A stretch of 42,618 bases of DNA from contig JALOBU010000024.1 of the NCBI GenBank assembly GCA_023228145.1, forward strand, positions 1 to 42,618, in the 5' to 3' direction. The stretch is from Bacteroidales bacterium. GTDB taxonomy: Bacteria; Bacteroidota; Bacteroidia; Bacteroidales; CAIWKO01. Below, one piece after another: positions 1 through 8,494 of the stretch. The position numbers and the translations under genes were made by a program. Each line of letters begins with the position of its first letter. Within the stretch, counting starts at the first letter, position 1. The notes beneath the pieces are model-generated. The model saw only the letters and a list, made by a program, of their open reading frames with translations. It was not told the origin of the DNA and ran no database searches.

Positions 1-2
1 CG

Positions 3-461
3 ACGAATCACTATGATGTAATAGAAAATGATGAGATACTGACATTAATTTTCAAACCAAGAAAGTCACAACAATCAGGAGAAATCGGTCTGAATTTGCA
101 GGGCACGGGTGTGATAGCCGACCAGTATGGGCGTGAACCTGAAGGGATATACCTGACAATACCAAAATTATATATACAGGGCAATGGCAATACGCCTGAA
201 CTGGAATTGACCGGTTATCCGAATCCGTTCAGCGAAAAAGTTACGTTGAGTTACCGCTTGCCTGAAGCAGGAAAAGTAAAGCTGGAAGTATACAACGCTA
301 TGGGCATGCAGGTAAAAGAACTCGTTAATCAATATCAAGATGCCGGAAAATACACTGTTGAATTTCAGGGAAGCAAACTTTCTGCAGGAATGTACACTTT
401 CAAGCTGAACTTTGAAGGGAAGCAAAAATCACAGATTGTTGTGTTGAAGATGCTCAGATAG
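3..461 (+). CDS. C-terminal end of a T9SS-secreted protein (5' partial)
   Basis: The reading frame is open from the left edge, so the start lies outside the window and only about 152 residues are visible. The last 80 or so residues form a T9SS type A sorting domain: GYPNPFSEKVTLSYRLP, then a beta-rich stretch with VYNAMGMQVKEL, then LSAGMYTFKL and a basic end. Such domains direct export through the type IX system and are removed at the cell surface. The segment before it (EIGLNLQGTGVIADQYG) looks like the last strands of a beta-sandwich, possibly cohesin-like, but this is weak. The enzymatic or adhesive function of the missing part cannot be told. A short AT-rich hairpin (468-488) follows the stop codon and may end the transcript. 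Confidence 0.85.
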   Translation, partial: TNHYDVIENDEILTLIFKPRKSQQSGEIGLNLQGTGVIADQYGREPEGIYLTIPKLYIQGNGNTPELELTGYPNPFSEKVTLSYRLPEAGKVKLEVYNAMGMQVKELVNQYQDAGKYTVEFQGSKLSAGMYTFKLNFEGKQKSQIVVLKMLR

Positions 462-533
462 ACAGATAAAATCAGTTGAGTTGATTTTGCTGTTTATGCA
501 GTTTTAAATTTTTGCATAAATTGAAAATTTAAA

Positions 534-1133
534 GATATCCTTATTGAAAATCAAAACCTCACTGTAATAAAGGACAGCCCTGCAAATCCTGCACCTCTTG
601 GGTTGCTTGGATTTGGCATGACAACTATTTTGCTAAATATCCACAATGCCGGCAGCTTTGCGCTGGGCAGTATCATCCTGTTCATGTGTATAGCATTTGG
701 CGGGCTGGCTCAGATTTTTGCGGGCATACAGGAATGGTAAAAGAACAACACCTTTGGGGCTACTGCATTTACTTCGTACGGTTTGTTCTGGATTTCGCTG
801 GTGCTGATGTTTACGTTGCCCAAGGCAGGGTATGCCACCGCACCTGATAAGAATGAAATGGCAAATTATCTGACACAGTGGGGGGTGTTCACCTTTTGCA
901 TCTTCATAGGGACATTTAAGATCAATGTCGCTTTGAGCTTCTGTTCGGGACTCTGGCACTGCTGTTCTTCCTGCTCGCAATCGGCGATTTTGCCGAATGC
1001 AGTGCGGTGCAGACCTTAAAGGATTCGAAGGAATATTTTGCGGCTTGCTGGCTTGTTATGTAGCCATAGCGCAGGTGATGAATGAGGTATATGGCAAAAC
1101 AATATGCCATTAGGCATTGTTAAGAAAAAATAG
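534..1133 (+). pseudogene. satP: Decayed acetate/succinate transporter (GPR1/FUN34/YaaH family)
   Basis: Translating 549 onward gives the family signature NPAPLGLLGFGMTTILLN, then GGLAQIFAGIQEW, FGATAFTSYGLFW and WGVFTFCIFIGTFKINVAL. This is the order found in E. coli SatP, an inner-membrane acetate/succinate uptake protein of six helices. The gene is broken several times. An in-frame TAA lies at 738-740. The frame must change near 935 to read LLFGTLALLFFLLAIGDF, again near 1013-1018 to read GFEGIFCGLLACYVAIAQVMNEVYG, and once more near 1100 to read MPLGIVKKK before a stop at 1131. No in-frame ATG exists between the stop at 522 and the signature, so the start is also lost or degraded. Several independent lesions make sequencing error unlikely as the only cause. 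Family assignment is firm; loss of function is very likely. Confidence 0.88.
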
Positions 1134-1151
1134 AGCGTAAGGTTTTGCTGA

Positions 1152-4100
1152 TTATTTCTGTAAAACGAGTTTTACTGTTTTTACAGCATTTTTTATTACG
1201 ATATTTACAAAGTATATTCCTGCCGCCTGATCCGACAAATCGATAGTGAACTGCTTCTCGCTGATGCCTGTTTCATGGATTTGTTTCACCAACATTCCCA
1301 TGAAATCAAATATACTAATGTTAACATCCTGCTGAAAAGGTAATGCGAGGTCCAGAGTAAAATGGTTTTCAGTGGGATTGGGATAAACATCGCAGAAGTA
1401 ATCATTGTCATATTCACTGACCGGCAGATTATATCCTGTGGTAAACTGCTGGTAAATTTCCCTGCCGAAGTCGCTACCAAAAGATTTGAAAGCGACGCTG
1501 TTTTCAAGCCAGCGGAATTTTAAATAACCTGCACCATCGTTATTTGCCCACCATTGCAAACCGTCATCGTCAGAGTCAGTGAGCCGGAATTCATAGCATC
1601 CGTCGGCAAAATGAACGGTGTCTTTGTAAACGGTGTTTGCTGTGCTGAAATTTTTATAATATAAAATATTTCCAAGGTCATCTATAATGGTGTATTCGTT
1701 TTCGTAAGGCCTGTTGTTGGTTTTCACCTCAATGACAAAATCCTTGGGATACTCTGGTGTTGGGTTGTATGTTGATGTCATTTTGTCGTTAAAAACATAT
1801 TCGTCTGCCCCGCCGTTGGGTTGGGAAACATTGGCATAAAATGTTCCCGGGTTAGGCTCCCAAGAAAAATGTTCCAGTTGAACATCTTCAGCAAACATAG
1901 GTGGGAGATTTCCCGACCAGTTTAAAGTGCTTGGACTTCCCCCTTCGATACCGTAAGTAATAGTTAGAGTTTTTAAAGTGTCGCTGCCGTTGTTACGGAT
2001 GGTGATGAGCGGGTTATTGCAAATCGGGTTCAGTCGTTTGAACAGAAAGTCTTTTGATGGGGTCTTGATGTTATATACTTCGGCATCCCTTATGAAATTT
2101 GGAGTCCCGTAAGTTATCAGCTGATCTTCAATCTGGTAATAATCCCATCCGCTGGTATGTGTATAGGGCTGAACATCATGGTCCAGAGTAAGGGAATCAC
2201 CGGGTGTCATATACGGAGTAAGTTCCAGGTCGTAAGTGCTGACCTCTGCCCCCGGGCACCAGTTCGAACGGGAATAAACCCAGGTGCCGCCCTGCGGATA
2301 AAGGGGGTTTAATGCACAATCATCACGCCATACCAGTTTTTGATACCTCTGTACACCATCCACTTTGTAATAATGACTTTTGGGACAAAATTCCGCACAG
2401 TTTTGCGGAGAATCCATCCCATGACCTGTAACACGGGATTTCCAACGGGCATTGACTGCTTCCTGTGGTATTAAAACTTTTTTTGGTGTCAGGTGGCTTT
2501 CTATGGGGTCCTCAGGAAAGCCATAGTTAAAATCTCCATTCCATAAATTCTTCACACTGATAGGGTCGCGGGGTGGGGTGCCAACAATTAAATCAAAACG
2601 CATGTCAAGCAATTCCTGCCAGTTACCCGCACTCAGATGCACAGAGTCTTTCAGCAGGGTTCTGTAATCGCTCAGGTCATAAATCCATGTTACGCCATTT
2701 CCCAGCGAAAGACCGTTGCCATAAGGAGTGATGTAGCGTCCAAGCTCATAACGGTTTATCACCTCGAAGGGTTCGCTATAGTAATACCATTTTTTCATGT
2801 AAATAGTGCTGTCGGGAATCACAAATGTGGAATCGGTGGCATGGCCAAGGTGGTCGTAAGTATAATTGTTGAAATATACAGGCCATGCAATGATTGAGCC
2901 CGTGGAAGTCAGCGGGTTTAATGAATCGCTGTAAAAAACTATCTGCATGGGGTCTTTCTGAACAGAATCAACGGTAATCAGTGTATCAATATGGGATTCA
3001 TAGGTTCCCTGTTCAAAAATAATGTTTGGGCGCAATGTTGTTTCGCCGAAGTTATTAAAGATGTCGCTTCCCCTGGTGGTGATGTATGCTGGTATTCCGG
3101 ACAGCAAACCGTCAAAGCCATTGCCTGACAAATCATAAGTTACATCCTGTGAACTCTGGTTAAAATCGTAATACAACAAGAGGTCTGAATAATTCGGGTG
3201 GCTCACATCATCAAGGCTTTTCCGCATCCATTTTCTGATGGTTGCCGAATCAAGTTCTGTGTTCCACACAGCAAATTCATCAATATTACCATCGTAATTA
3301 TAATTGCCCAAAGCTGCAGAACCTAGTTTAAAATTCTTAATACCGTACATCCTCTTTGTCAGGCCTGTCCCCGAATGCCACAACACACCGTTTTTGTATA
3401 TTTTCATGCTTCCGGTTGCGACATTCTTGGTAAATGCCCAATGGTTCCATTGCCCTTCAAAGTCTGCAAGGACTGCAGCTTTATTGATACGGTCATAGCT
3501 TGTACCTCCGCTGTTTCCCGCGTCCCAGTATATATTACTGTTCGACCATGGCAGGTGCACGTTAATGACACGGTTGTTTAAAGAGTCGTATGCCTCAAAG
3601 GCCATCTGGTCCTGTGGCTGAAAAGCAGGGTTGCCGTATTGCCAGAATGACACGGTGATAAAGCTGTCAATGGCAGCAAAGGCTTCTTTGGGGACATCAA
3701 CAAAATCACTTCCGAAAAAAAACAGCGATTTGTCTTCTCCTGAAGAATAAATACCTGTTTTTAACAGTGTGTTCTCGCTAAGAATATCATTGGCTGTTCC
3801 CGCACTGCTATTGTCATAAGAAATGTCAATGGCAATATTACTGCTTCCGTCCCAGTTGAATGAGTTTGTGAAATGTATCATGTTCCAGCCTGTGGCAAGG
3901 AAAGAAGTGTTGTTGTTATATACTTCTGTAAAGCCGGAAGTTACAAAAGCTATTGCCGTCAGCGAATCAAGGGTGGTATTCTTCATCCTTATGGTTAAAT
4001 TTTTCAATTCGCTTCCGGTATTTTCTACGTAAAATCTTAACCCGCTGACATTGCCCGCCTGCAATCCTGCAGCCAGCAATTCTGCATCTTTCCATAAATA

Positions 4101-4592
4101 TTGTGAGCGGCTTTCTGGATAAAGGGAATTAAAGGGATTCGCTGTGACATCAATGCCGCTGTCAAACTTTGCGGAGTCAAAGCTCAGGGTGTTTGTGTAA
4201 ACTATTTCAGTATTGAAGTGCGGGAAATAATTCCATGAAGGTTGAAACATGAACTGTGTGGAATCGGGGCTTGTGCCGTTTACCACATAGCTGGGTGCAT
4301 TCAGCAGCGTGGAGTCAGGTATGCCGGTATGTTCGTATAAGTATGTATTTGTTAGATAATCCCATTCGCCGCAGGCAGGGTTTTGCGCAGGATTGCATTT
4401 GAGGGTATAATACATCAATATCTTGTTTATCCGCAGGGTATCCGGGGGAAACAAAAACTTTGCATTCTGCGGCGAGCCGAAAGTGAAGGTTTGAATGTGG
4501 ACGGTGTCACCCGCTTGGTATTGTGCCCGAAGGCTTGTAGCAAGCAACGACAATACGATAAAAAGATGGGATAATTTAAAAAAAAATTTCAT
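1152..4592 (-). CDS. Secreted peptide-N-glycosidase F-related protein with LamG-like insert and T9SS domain
   Basis: The protein has 1146 residues with a signal peptide at about 1-23. Residues 66-90 contain CNPAQNPACGEWDYLTNTYL, matching the CDEWD region of PNGase F, whose Asp60 corresponds to D78 here. The N-terminal-domain match resumes only near residue 610 (ELGRYITPYGNG, then FDLIVGTP). It continues into the C-terminal domain near 720-790 with VTGHGM, NCAEFCPKSH (Glu206 equivalent present), LNPLYPQGGTW and SNWCPGAEV. About 500 residues are inserted between, including a LamG/jellyroll-like domain at about 297-494 (SFWQYGNP, DEFAVWNTELD, YYDFNQSS). I do not see a clear match to PNGase F Glu118. 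The end (about 1070-1146, VYPNPTENHFTLDL) is a T9SS type A domain. By family it would act on asparagine-linked glycans outside the cell; activity is inferred. It is transcribed alone and away from mfd. Confidence 0.85.
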   Translation of the reverse strand: MKFFFKLSHLFIVLSLLATSLRAQYQAGDTVHIQTFTFGSPQNAKFLFPPDTLRINKILMYYTLKCNPAQNPACGEWDYLTNTYLYEHTGIPDSTLLNAPSYVVNGTSPDSTQFMFQPSWNYFPHFNTEIVYTNTLSFDSAKFDSGIDVTANPFNSLYPESRSQYLWKDAELLAAGLQAGNVSGLRFYVENTGSELKNLTIRMKNTTLDSLTAIAFVTSGFTEVYNNNTSFLATGWNMIHFTNSFNWDGSSNIAIDISYDNSSAGTANDILSENTLLKTGIYSSGEDKSLFFFGSDFVDVPKEAFAAIDSFITVSFWQYGNPAFQPQDQMAFEAYDSLNNRVINVHLPWSNSNIYWDAGNSGGTSYDRINKAAVLADFEGQWNHWAFTKNVATGSMKIYKNGVLWHSGTGLTKRMYGIKNFKLGSAALGNYNYDGNIDEFAVWNTELDSATIRKWMRKSLDDVSHPNYSDLLLYYDFNQSSQDVTYDLSGNGFDGLLSGIPAYITTRGSDIFNNFGETTLRPNIIFEQGTYESHIDTLITVDSVQKDPMQIVFYSDSLNPLTSTGSIIAWPVYFNNYTYDHLGHATDSTFVIPDSTIYMKKWYYYSEPFEVINRYELGRYITPYGNGLSLGNGVTWIYDLSDYRTLLKDSVHLSAGNWQELLDMRFDLIVGTPPRDPISVKNLWNGDFNYGFPEDPIESHLTPKKVLIPQEAVNARWKSRVTGHGMDSPQNCAEFCPKSHYYKVDGVQRYQKLVWRDDCALNPLYPQGGTWVYSRSNWCPGAEVSTYDLELTPYMTPGDSLTLDHDVQPYTHTSGWDYYQIEDQLITYGTPNFIRDAEVYNIKTPSKDFLFKRLNPICNNPLITIRNNGSDTLKTLTITYGIEGGSPSTLNWSGNLPPMFAEDVQLEHFSWEPNPGTFYANVSQPNGGADEYVFNDKMTSTYNPTPEYPKDFVIEVKTNNRPYENEYTIIDDLGNILYYKNFSTANTVYKDTVHFADGCYEFRLTDSDDDGLQWWANNDGAGYLKFRWLENSVAFKSFGSDFGREIYQQFTTGYNLPVSEYDNDYFCDVYPNPTENHFTLDLALPFQQDVNISIFDFMGMLVKQIHETGISEKQFTIDLSDQAAGIYFVNIVIKNAVKTVKLVLQK

Positions 4593-4912
4593 AATGACGA
4601 TATAATTTTATGATACTAAAGTACTTCATTTTTATAAATTAGAATATTACCCGCTTTGGTGCAATGAAATATTATTGAGCGAGAAGTGAGCAACAATGAA
4701 CAAACACTTTAAATTTTATTGAATATTAAATTTAAAAGAAATAATAAATGGTTAACTTTAAAGTCTCGTAGGGGCTCAACATTTTTAAAAAACTTGTACT
4801 CCCCAAAGAACCATTGCCCCGGAGGGGCAAAATGTTTATAAATGATAAGCTGTTCTAAAGCGCTTCTTTTTTAGGAATATTACTGCGGAACGAAATTCAA
4901 TGGAGCGAAGTT
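4593..4912. other. Noncoding gap between the PNGase-like gene and mfd
   Basis: No reading frame here looks real. The gap holds AT-rich sequence next to the start of the PNGase-like gene, an imperfect AT-rich inverted repeat around 4707-4737, two AGGGGC-containing motifs (about 4766-4790 and 4814-4840), and the hairpin at the end of mfd. A weak -7-like match on the minus strand (TACTTTAG, near 4617-4630) could serve the PNGase-like gene, but it departs from consensus. Confidence 0.5.
4814..4830. repeat. GC-rich palindrome, REP-like
   Basis: A perfect 7-base inverted repeat, TTGCCCC and GGGGCAA around GGA, stands in otherwise AT-rich DNA. It is followed by AAATGTTTATAAATG. A related block lies 40 bases upstream (AGGGGC at 4770-4775, followed by TCAACATTTTTAAAA). 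Two similar GC cores followed by an AT tail suggest a dispersed intergenic repeat unit. Copy number elsewhere cannot be judged from this window. Confidence 0.45.
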
Positions 4913-4926
4913 TCAAACTTCGCTCC
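4902..4926 (-). terminator. Hairpin overlapping the mfd stop codon
   Basis: Twelve-base perfect arms (GGAGCGAAGTTT and AAACTTCGCTCC) are separated by one base. The right arm on the plus strand encodes the last residues of Mfd (RSEV), and the stop codon sits at the hairpin tip. No T-run follows on the minus strand, so classical intrinsic termination is uncertain. It may instead protect the mRNA 3' end. Confidence 0.5.
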
Positions 4927-7900
4927 GCTGCTCTGACTCCTGCAGCAGCTTCGCCAGCTTGTTCATTGCCTCCGACACTTTCGAAATATTAGAAATTATC
5001 AGCATCAGTTTTTTACCACTTTCTTTTAAAGTACAAAACCTCGAATGCTCTTTCACAAAATTCAAAATATTAGTAAACATGGGCGACTGATAATAATCCG
5101 ATTCCGGGTTGCTGACAAAATATCCTTTAAGCTGTTTTTCTTTAAGTACTATTTTCTCAAAGCCCAGTTTTGTTGCCATACGGCGCAGACGCAAAGCATT
5201 CATCAGTTCTTGTGCTTGTATAGGTATGGGACCAAAGCGGTCAATAAGCATGTTCTGAAATGTGAGCAGGCTTTCTTCAGTTTCAATACTGTCAAGCTCT
5301 TTGTACAAAACAAGCCGTTCTGAAATATTAGAAATATACGAATCGGGTATCAACACTTCAAGGTCGGTTTCTATCTGGCAGTCTCTTACAAATTCCTGAT
5401 TTATATTTTTCTCATCCTGGTATAACTCTTTGAATTCCTTTTGTTTCAGCTCAAACAGCGCTTCGTCAAGGATTTTCTGGTACATCTCAAAGCCTATCTC
5501 AGAGATAAAACCACTTTGTTCGGCGCCCAGTATATTTCCTGCGCCGCGTATGTCAAGGTCGCGCATGGCAATGTTAAAGCCGCTTCCGAGTTCAGAAAAT
5601 TCTTCAATAGCTCTCAATCGCTTGCGTGCTTCATCGGTAAGTACCGACAGCGGAGGTGCCAGCAGGTAACAAAACGCCTTTTTATTAGTGCGTCCTACAC
5701 GTCCCCTCAATTGATGCAAATCACTCAGTCCGTAATTTTGTGCTTCATTGATGATGATGGTATTGGCATTTGGAATGTCCAGCCCCGACTCAATTATCGT
5801 CGTTGAAACCAGCACATCATATTGCCCGTCAATAAAATCAAGCATGGTTGTTTCGAGTACATGGCCTTCCATCTGTCCATGGCCTATGGCAATACGTACT
5901 CCCGGGCAAAGCTTTTGGATGAGTTCGGCAATATCGTGAATATTATGCACACGGTTATGTACAAAAAACACTTGCCCTCCGCGTGAAATCTCATACATGA
6001 TGGCGTCGCGTATGCTGGCTTCGTTAAAAACATGCAATTCAGTATGTATCGGATAACGGTTGGGTGGCGCTGTGGAAATGATAGACAAATCCCGGGCGCC
6101 CATCAGCGAAAACTGCAGTGTGCGGGGGATAGGCGTTGCCGTTAGTGTCAGGGTATCCACATTTACTTTCAACTGTTTGATTTTTTCCTTGCTGGCCACA
6201 CCAAATTTTTGTTCTTCGTCAATAACCAAAAGGCCGAGGTCTTTAAATTTCACATCTTTACTGATAAGCCGGTGCGTACCAATCAGGATGTCTATTTTGC
6301 CTTCTGTTAATTCCCTTAATATTTCTTTTTGTTTTGCTGTGGAGCGGAAACGGTTGATATATTCAACCCTGCAAGGAAATTCTGTAAGCCGGTCAGAAAA
6401 TGTTCGGAAATGCTGAAGTGCAAGTATCGTTGTGGGAACAAGCACTGCCACCTGTTTGCTGTCGCACACCGATTTGAAGGCCGCGCGTATGGCCACTTCC
6501 GTTTTGCCAAAACCCACGTCGCCGCATATCAGGCGGTCCATGGGATAATCGGCCTGCATGTCTTTTTTTACATCCTCGGTTGATTTCACCTGGTCAGGCG
6601 TATCCTGATAGATAAAGGAAGCTTCAAGTTCATGCTGAAGATAATTATCCGGGGGAAAAGCATGGCCTTTGGAGGCACGCCGCTGCGCATAAAGCTTTAT
6701 CAGGTCTTTTGCGATGTCTTTGACTTTTTCTTTGGTCTTGGACTTCAGTTTGTTCCAGGCATTCGAGCCCAGCCGGTTCAATGCCGGCGGGGTCCCGTCT
6801 TTGCTTACATATTTTGAAATCCGGTGCAGGGAGTGGATGCTGACATATAAAATATCCTGATTTTCATACACCAGTTTGATGGCTTCCTGCTGCCTGCCAT
6901 TTACTTCAATTTTTTCGAGGCCTGCGTAACGGCCCACCCCGTGGTCAATATGCGTAATATAATCGCCCGGTTGCAGGTTGTAAATATCTTTAAGTGTGGC
7001 TGCTTCTCTGGCGCTGTAATTGTCTTTCAGGCGAAAACGGTGGTAGCGGTCAAATATCTGATGGTCGGTATAACAGCAGAGTTTTTGTTCAGCATCGGTA
7101 AAGCCTTCGTGCAGGGAAGTGTTGATGATGGAGAAATCAATAGATAAATCCTGTTTTCTGCTTTTCTGGATGTCGTCAATGATAGCATAAATACGTTCCG
7201 ATTGACTTTTAGAATCGGAGAAAATGATGTTTGTAATTCCGTTCTGCGTATTTTCAGAAAGCGTGCCAAGCAACAAATCAAAATTTTTATTGAATGATGG
7301 CTGCGGATAGGTTTCGAAAGCAAAGGCGTTTGTTGGCTCAAAATAATAATGCTTCCCGAATTCCATAAGAGGAAAATCAAGCAGTTGTTTTTTTAGGGTA
7401 TTGCTGTCGGTGAAACCTTCACTGATATTGAAATTTTTCTCATCAGTATTTTTTGTTTTACTATGTTCAGAAGTAATGTTATAAAGCATACTTAGCTGGT
7501 CAAGTGTCAACTCGGCATCTTCAAACCAGAAAGCAGCGCTGCCTTTGATATATTCAGGCAAATCAACTTTTCTTTTTACCAGCTCGCTGTCATTTGAATC
7601 GGGAACTATTTTTATGTGTTCGATGCGTTCCAGTGATAGCTGTGTGGCCGGGTCAAAGGTGCGTATGGAGGCCACTTCATCACCCAAAAGCTCGATTCGG
7701 TAAGGATTTTCGTTGGAGTAAGAATACACATCAATGATGCCGCCACGTAAGGCATATTGCCCGGGCTCGGCTACAAAATCAACGTGTTCAAAATGATATT
7801 CATAAAGAACTTCATTGATAAAGTCCAGCGAGAGTTTATCTCCTGTTTTCAGGCGCAGGGTGTTTTTTTCAAAGAAATTCTGCGACACTACTTTCTCGAG

Positions 7901-8377
7901 CAGAGCATCGGTATATGTAACCACAATAAGTTTTTTTCTTCCTTTTTGCAACTTGTTGAGCACCTCGGTACGTAGCAATACGGCAGTGTTGTCAATCTTT
8001 TCAAAATTTTTAGGATACCGATATGAAGAAGGAAAAAACAGTACATTTTTTTTGAACAATTTTACATTTTGTTCGCTCAGGATATTTTCTATATCGTTAT
8101 ACAGGTAAGCTGCAGATTCTTTGTCGGGCATCACCACAAACTGTGTTTTTTCGGAGCGGGCAAAGACGGCTGCAATTATAAAAGCACGTGATGACCCGTT
8201 GAGACCGGCAATATGGATACGGTGTAAACCTTCAGCTTCCGTCAGACTGGCAATTTGAACAGCCTGTGGGTTATTATGATAAGCCGATAAGATTTCTGGA
8301 AGTTGCAAAAAATCTTTTTCTGCAAAATTAAGCGAAATTAGTGCTGTATAGCTTTTTTTTATGAAACGAAATGCCAC
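4913..8377 (-). CDS. mfd: Transcription-repair coupling factor Mfd
   Basis: Mfd is a cytoplasmic ATP-driven translocase that removes RNA polymerase stalled at DNA lesions and recruits the UvrABC repair system. The 1154-residue length is normal. In order it shows a UvrB-like N-terminal module (GRGGIIDVYS-type segment at about residue 210), the RNA-polymerase-interaction region (LQPGDYITHIDHGVGRYAGL, about 480), and the helicase core with Walker A GDVGFGKTE (about 620), the DEEQ box (about 717), TATPIPRTL, and QLRGRVGRTNKKAFCYLL. A C-terminal TRCF domain follows. The annotated start is GTG. The first 20 residues are not obviously family-like, so a start a little further in (for example a TTG near residue 24) is possible. 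It is transcribed toward the PNGase-like gene, 118 bases after the phosphofructokinase gene on the same strand. Confidence 0.97.
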   Translation of the reverse strand: MAFRFIKKSYTALISLNFAEKDFLQLPEILSAYHNNPQAVQIASLTEAEGLHRIHIAGLNGSSRAFIIAAVFARSEKTQFVVMPDKESAAYLYNDIENILSEQNVKLFKKNVLFFPSSYRYPKNFEKIDNTAVLLRTEVLNKLQKGRKKLIVVTYTDALLEKVVSQNFFEKNTLRLKTGDKLSLDFINEVLYEYHFEHVDFVAEPGQYALRGGIIDVYSYSNENPYRIELLGDEVASIRTFDPATQLSLERIEHIKIVPDSNDSELVKRKVDLPEYIKGSAAFWFEDAELTLDQLSMLYNITSEHSKTKNTDEKNFNISEGFTDSNTLKKQLLDFPLMEFGKHYYFEPTNAFAFETYPQPSFNKNFDLLLGTLSENTQNGITNIIFSDSKSQSERIYAIIDDIQKSRKQDLSIDFSIINTSLHEGFTDAEQKLCCYTDHQIFDRYHRFRLKDNYSAREAATLKDIYNLQPGDYITHIDHGVGRYAGLEKIEVNGRQQEAIKLVYENQDILYVSIHSLHRISKYVSKDGTPPALNRLGSNAWNKLKSKTKEKVKDIAKDLIKLYAQRRASKGHAFPPDNYLQHELEASFIYQDTPDQVKSTEDVKKDMQADYPMDRLICGDVGFGKTEVAIRAAFKSVCDSKQVAVLVPTTILALQHFRTFSDRLTEFPCRVEYINRFRSTAKQKEILRELTEGKIDILIGTHRLISKDVKFKDLGLLVIDEEQKFGVASKEKIKQLKVNVDTLTLTATPIPRTLQFSLMGARDLSIISTAPPNRYPIHTELHVFNEASIRDAIMYEISRGGQVFFVHNRVHNIHDIAELIQKLCPGVRIAIGHGQMEGHVLETTMLDFIDGQYDVLVSTTIIESGLDIPNANTIIINEAQNYGLSDLHQLRGRVGRTNKKAFCYLLAPPLSVLTDEARKRLRAIEEFSELGSGFNIAMRDLDIRGAGNILGAEQSGFISEIGFEMYQKILDEALFELKQKEFKELYQDEKNINQEFVRDCQIETDLEVLIPDSYISNISERLVLYKELDSIETEESLLTFQNMLIDRFGPIPIQAQELMNALRLRRMATKLGFEKIVLKEKQLKGYFVSNPESDYYQSPMFTNILNFVKEHSRFCTLKESGKKLMLIISNISKVSEAMNKLAKLLQESEQRSEV

Positions 8378-8494
8378 AGCAATGACTTTATTGATAACAG
8401 CGACATTGAAGATACAAATAGAAAGTGTTACAACCCGATATTGCTCCTATTTCAGGTGAAATATCTTTCAGTGTATCCGTATTATTTCAGCGGC

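Noticed and set aside
633..980. Open frame on the minus strand, and a plus-strand frame at 783-1019
   Set aside because: The plus-strand frame is one piece of the broken satP gene; the minus-strand frame is its antisense shadow with no family-like sequence.
5441..6416. Several open frames of 60-120 codons antisense to mfd
   Set aside because: They lie wholly inside a well-supported gene, have no recognisable domains and no promoter or ribosome-binding site.
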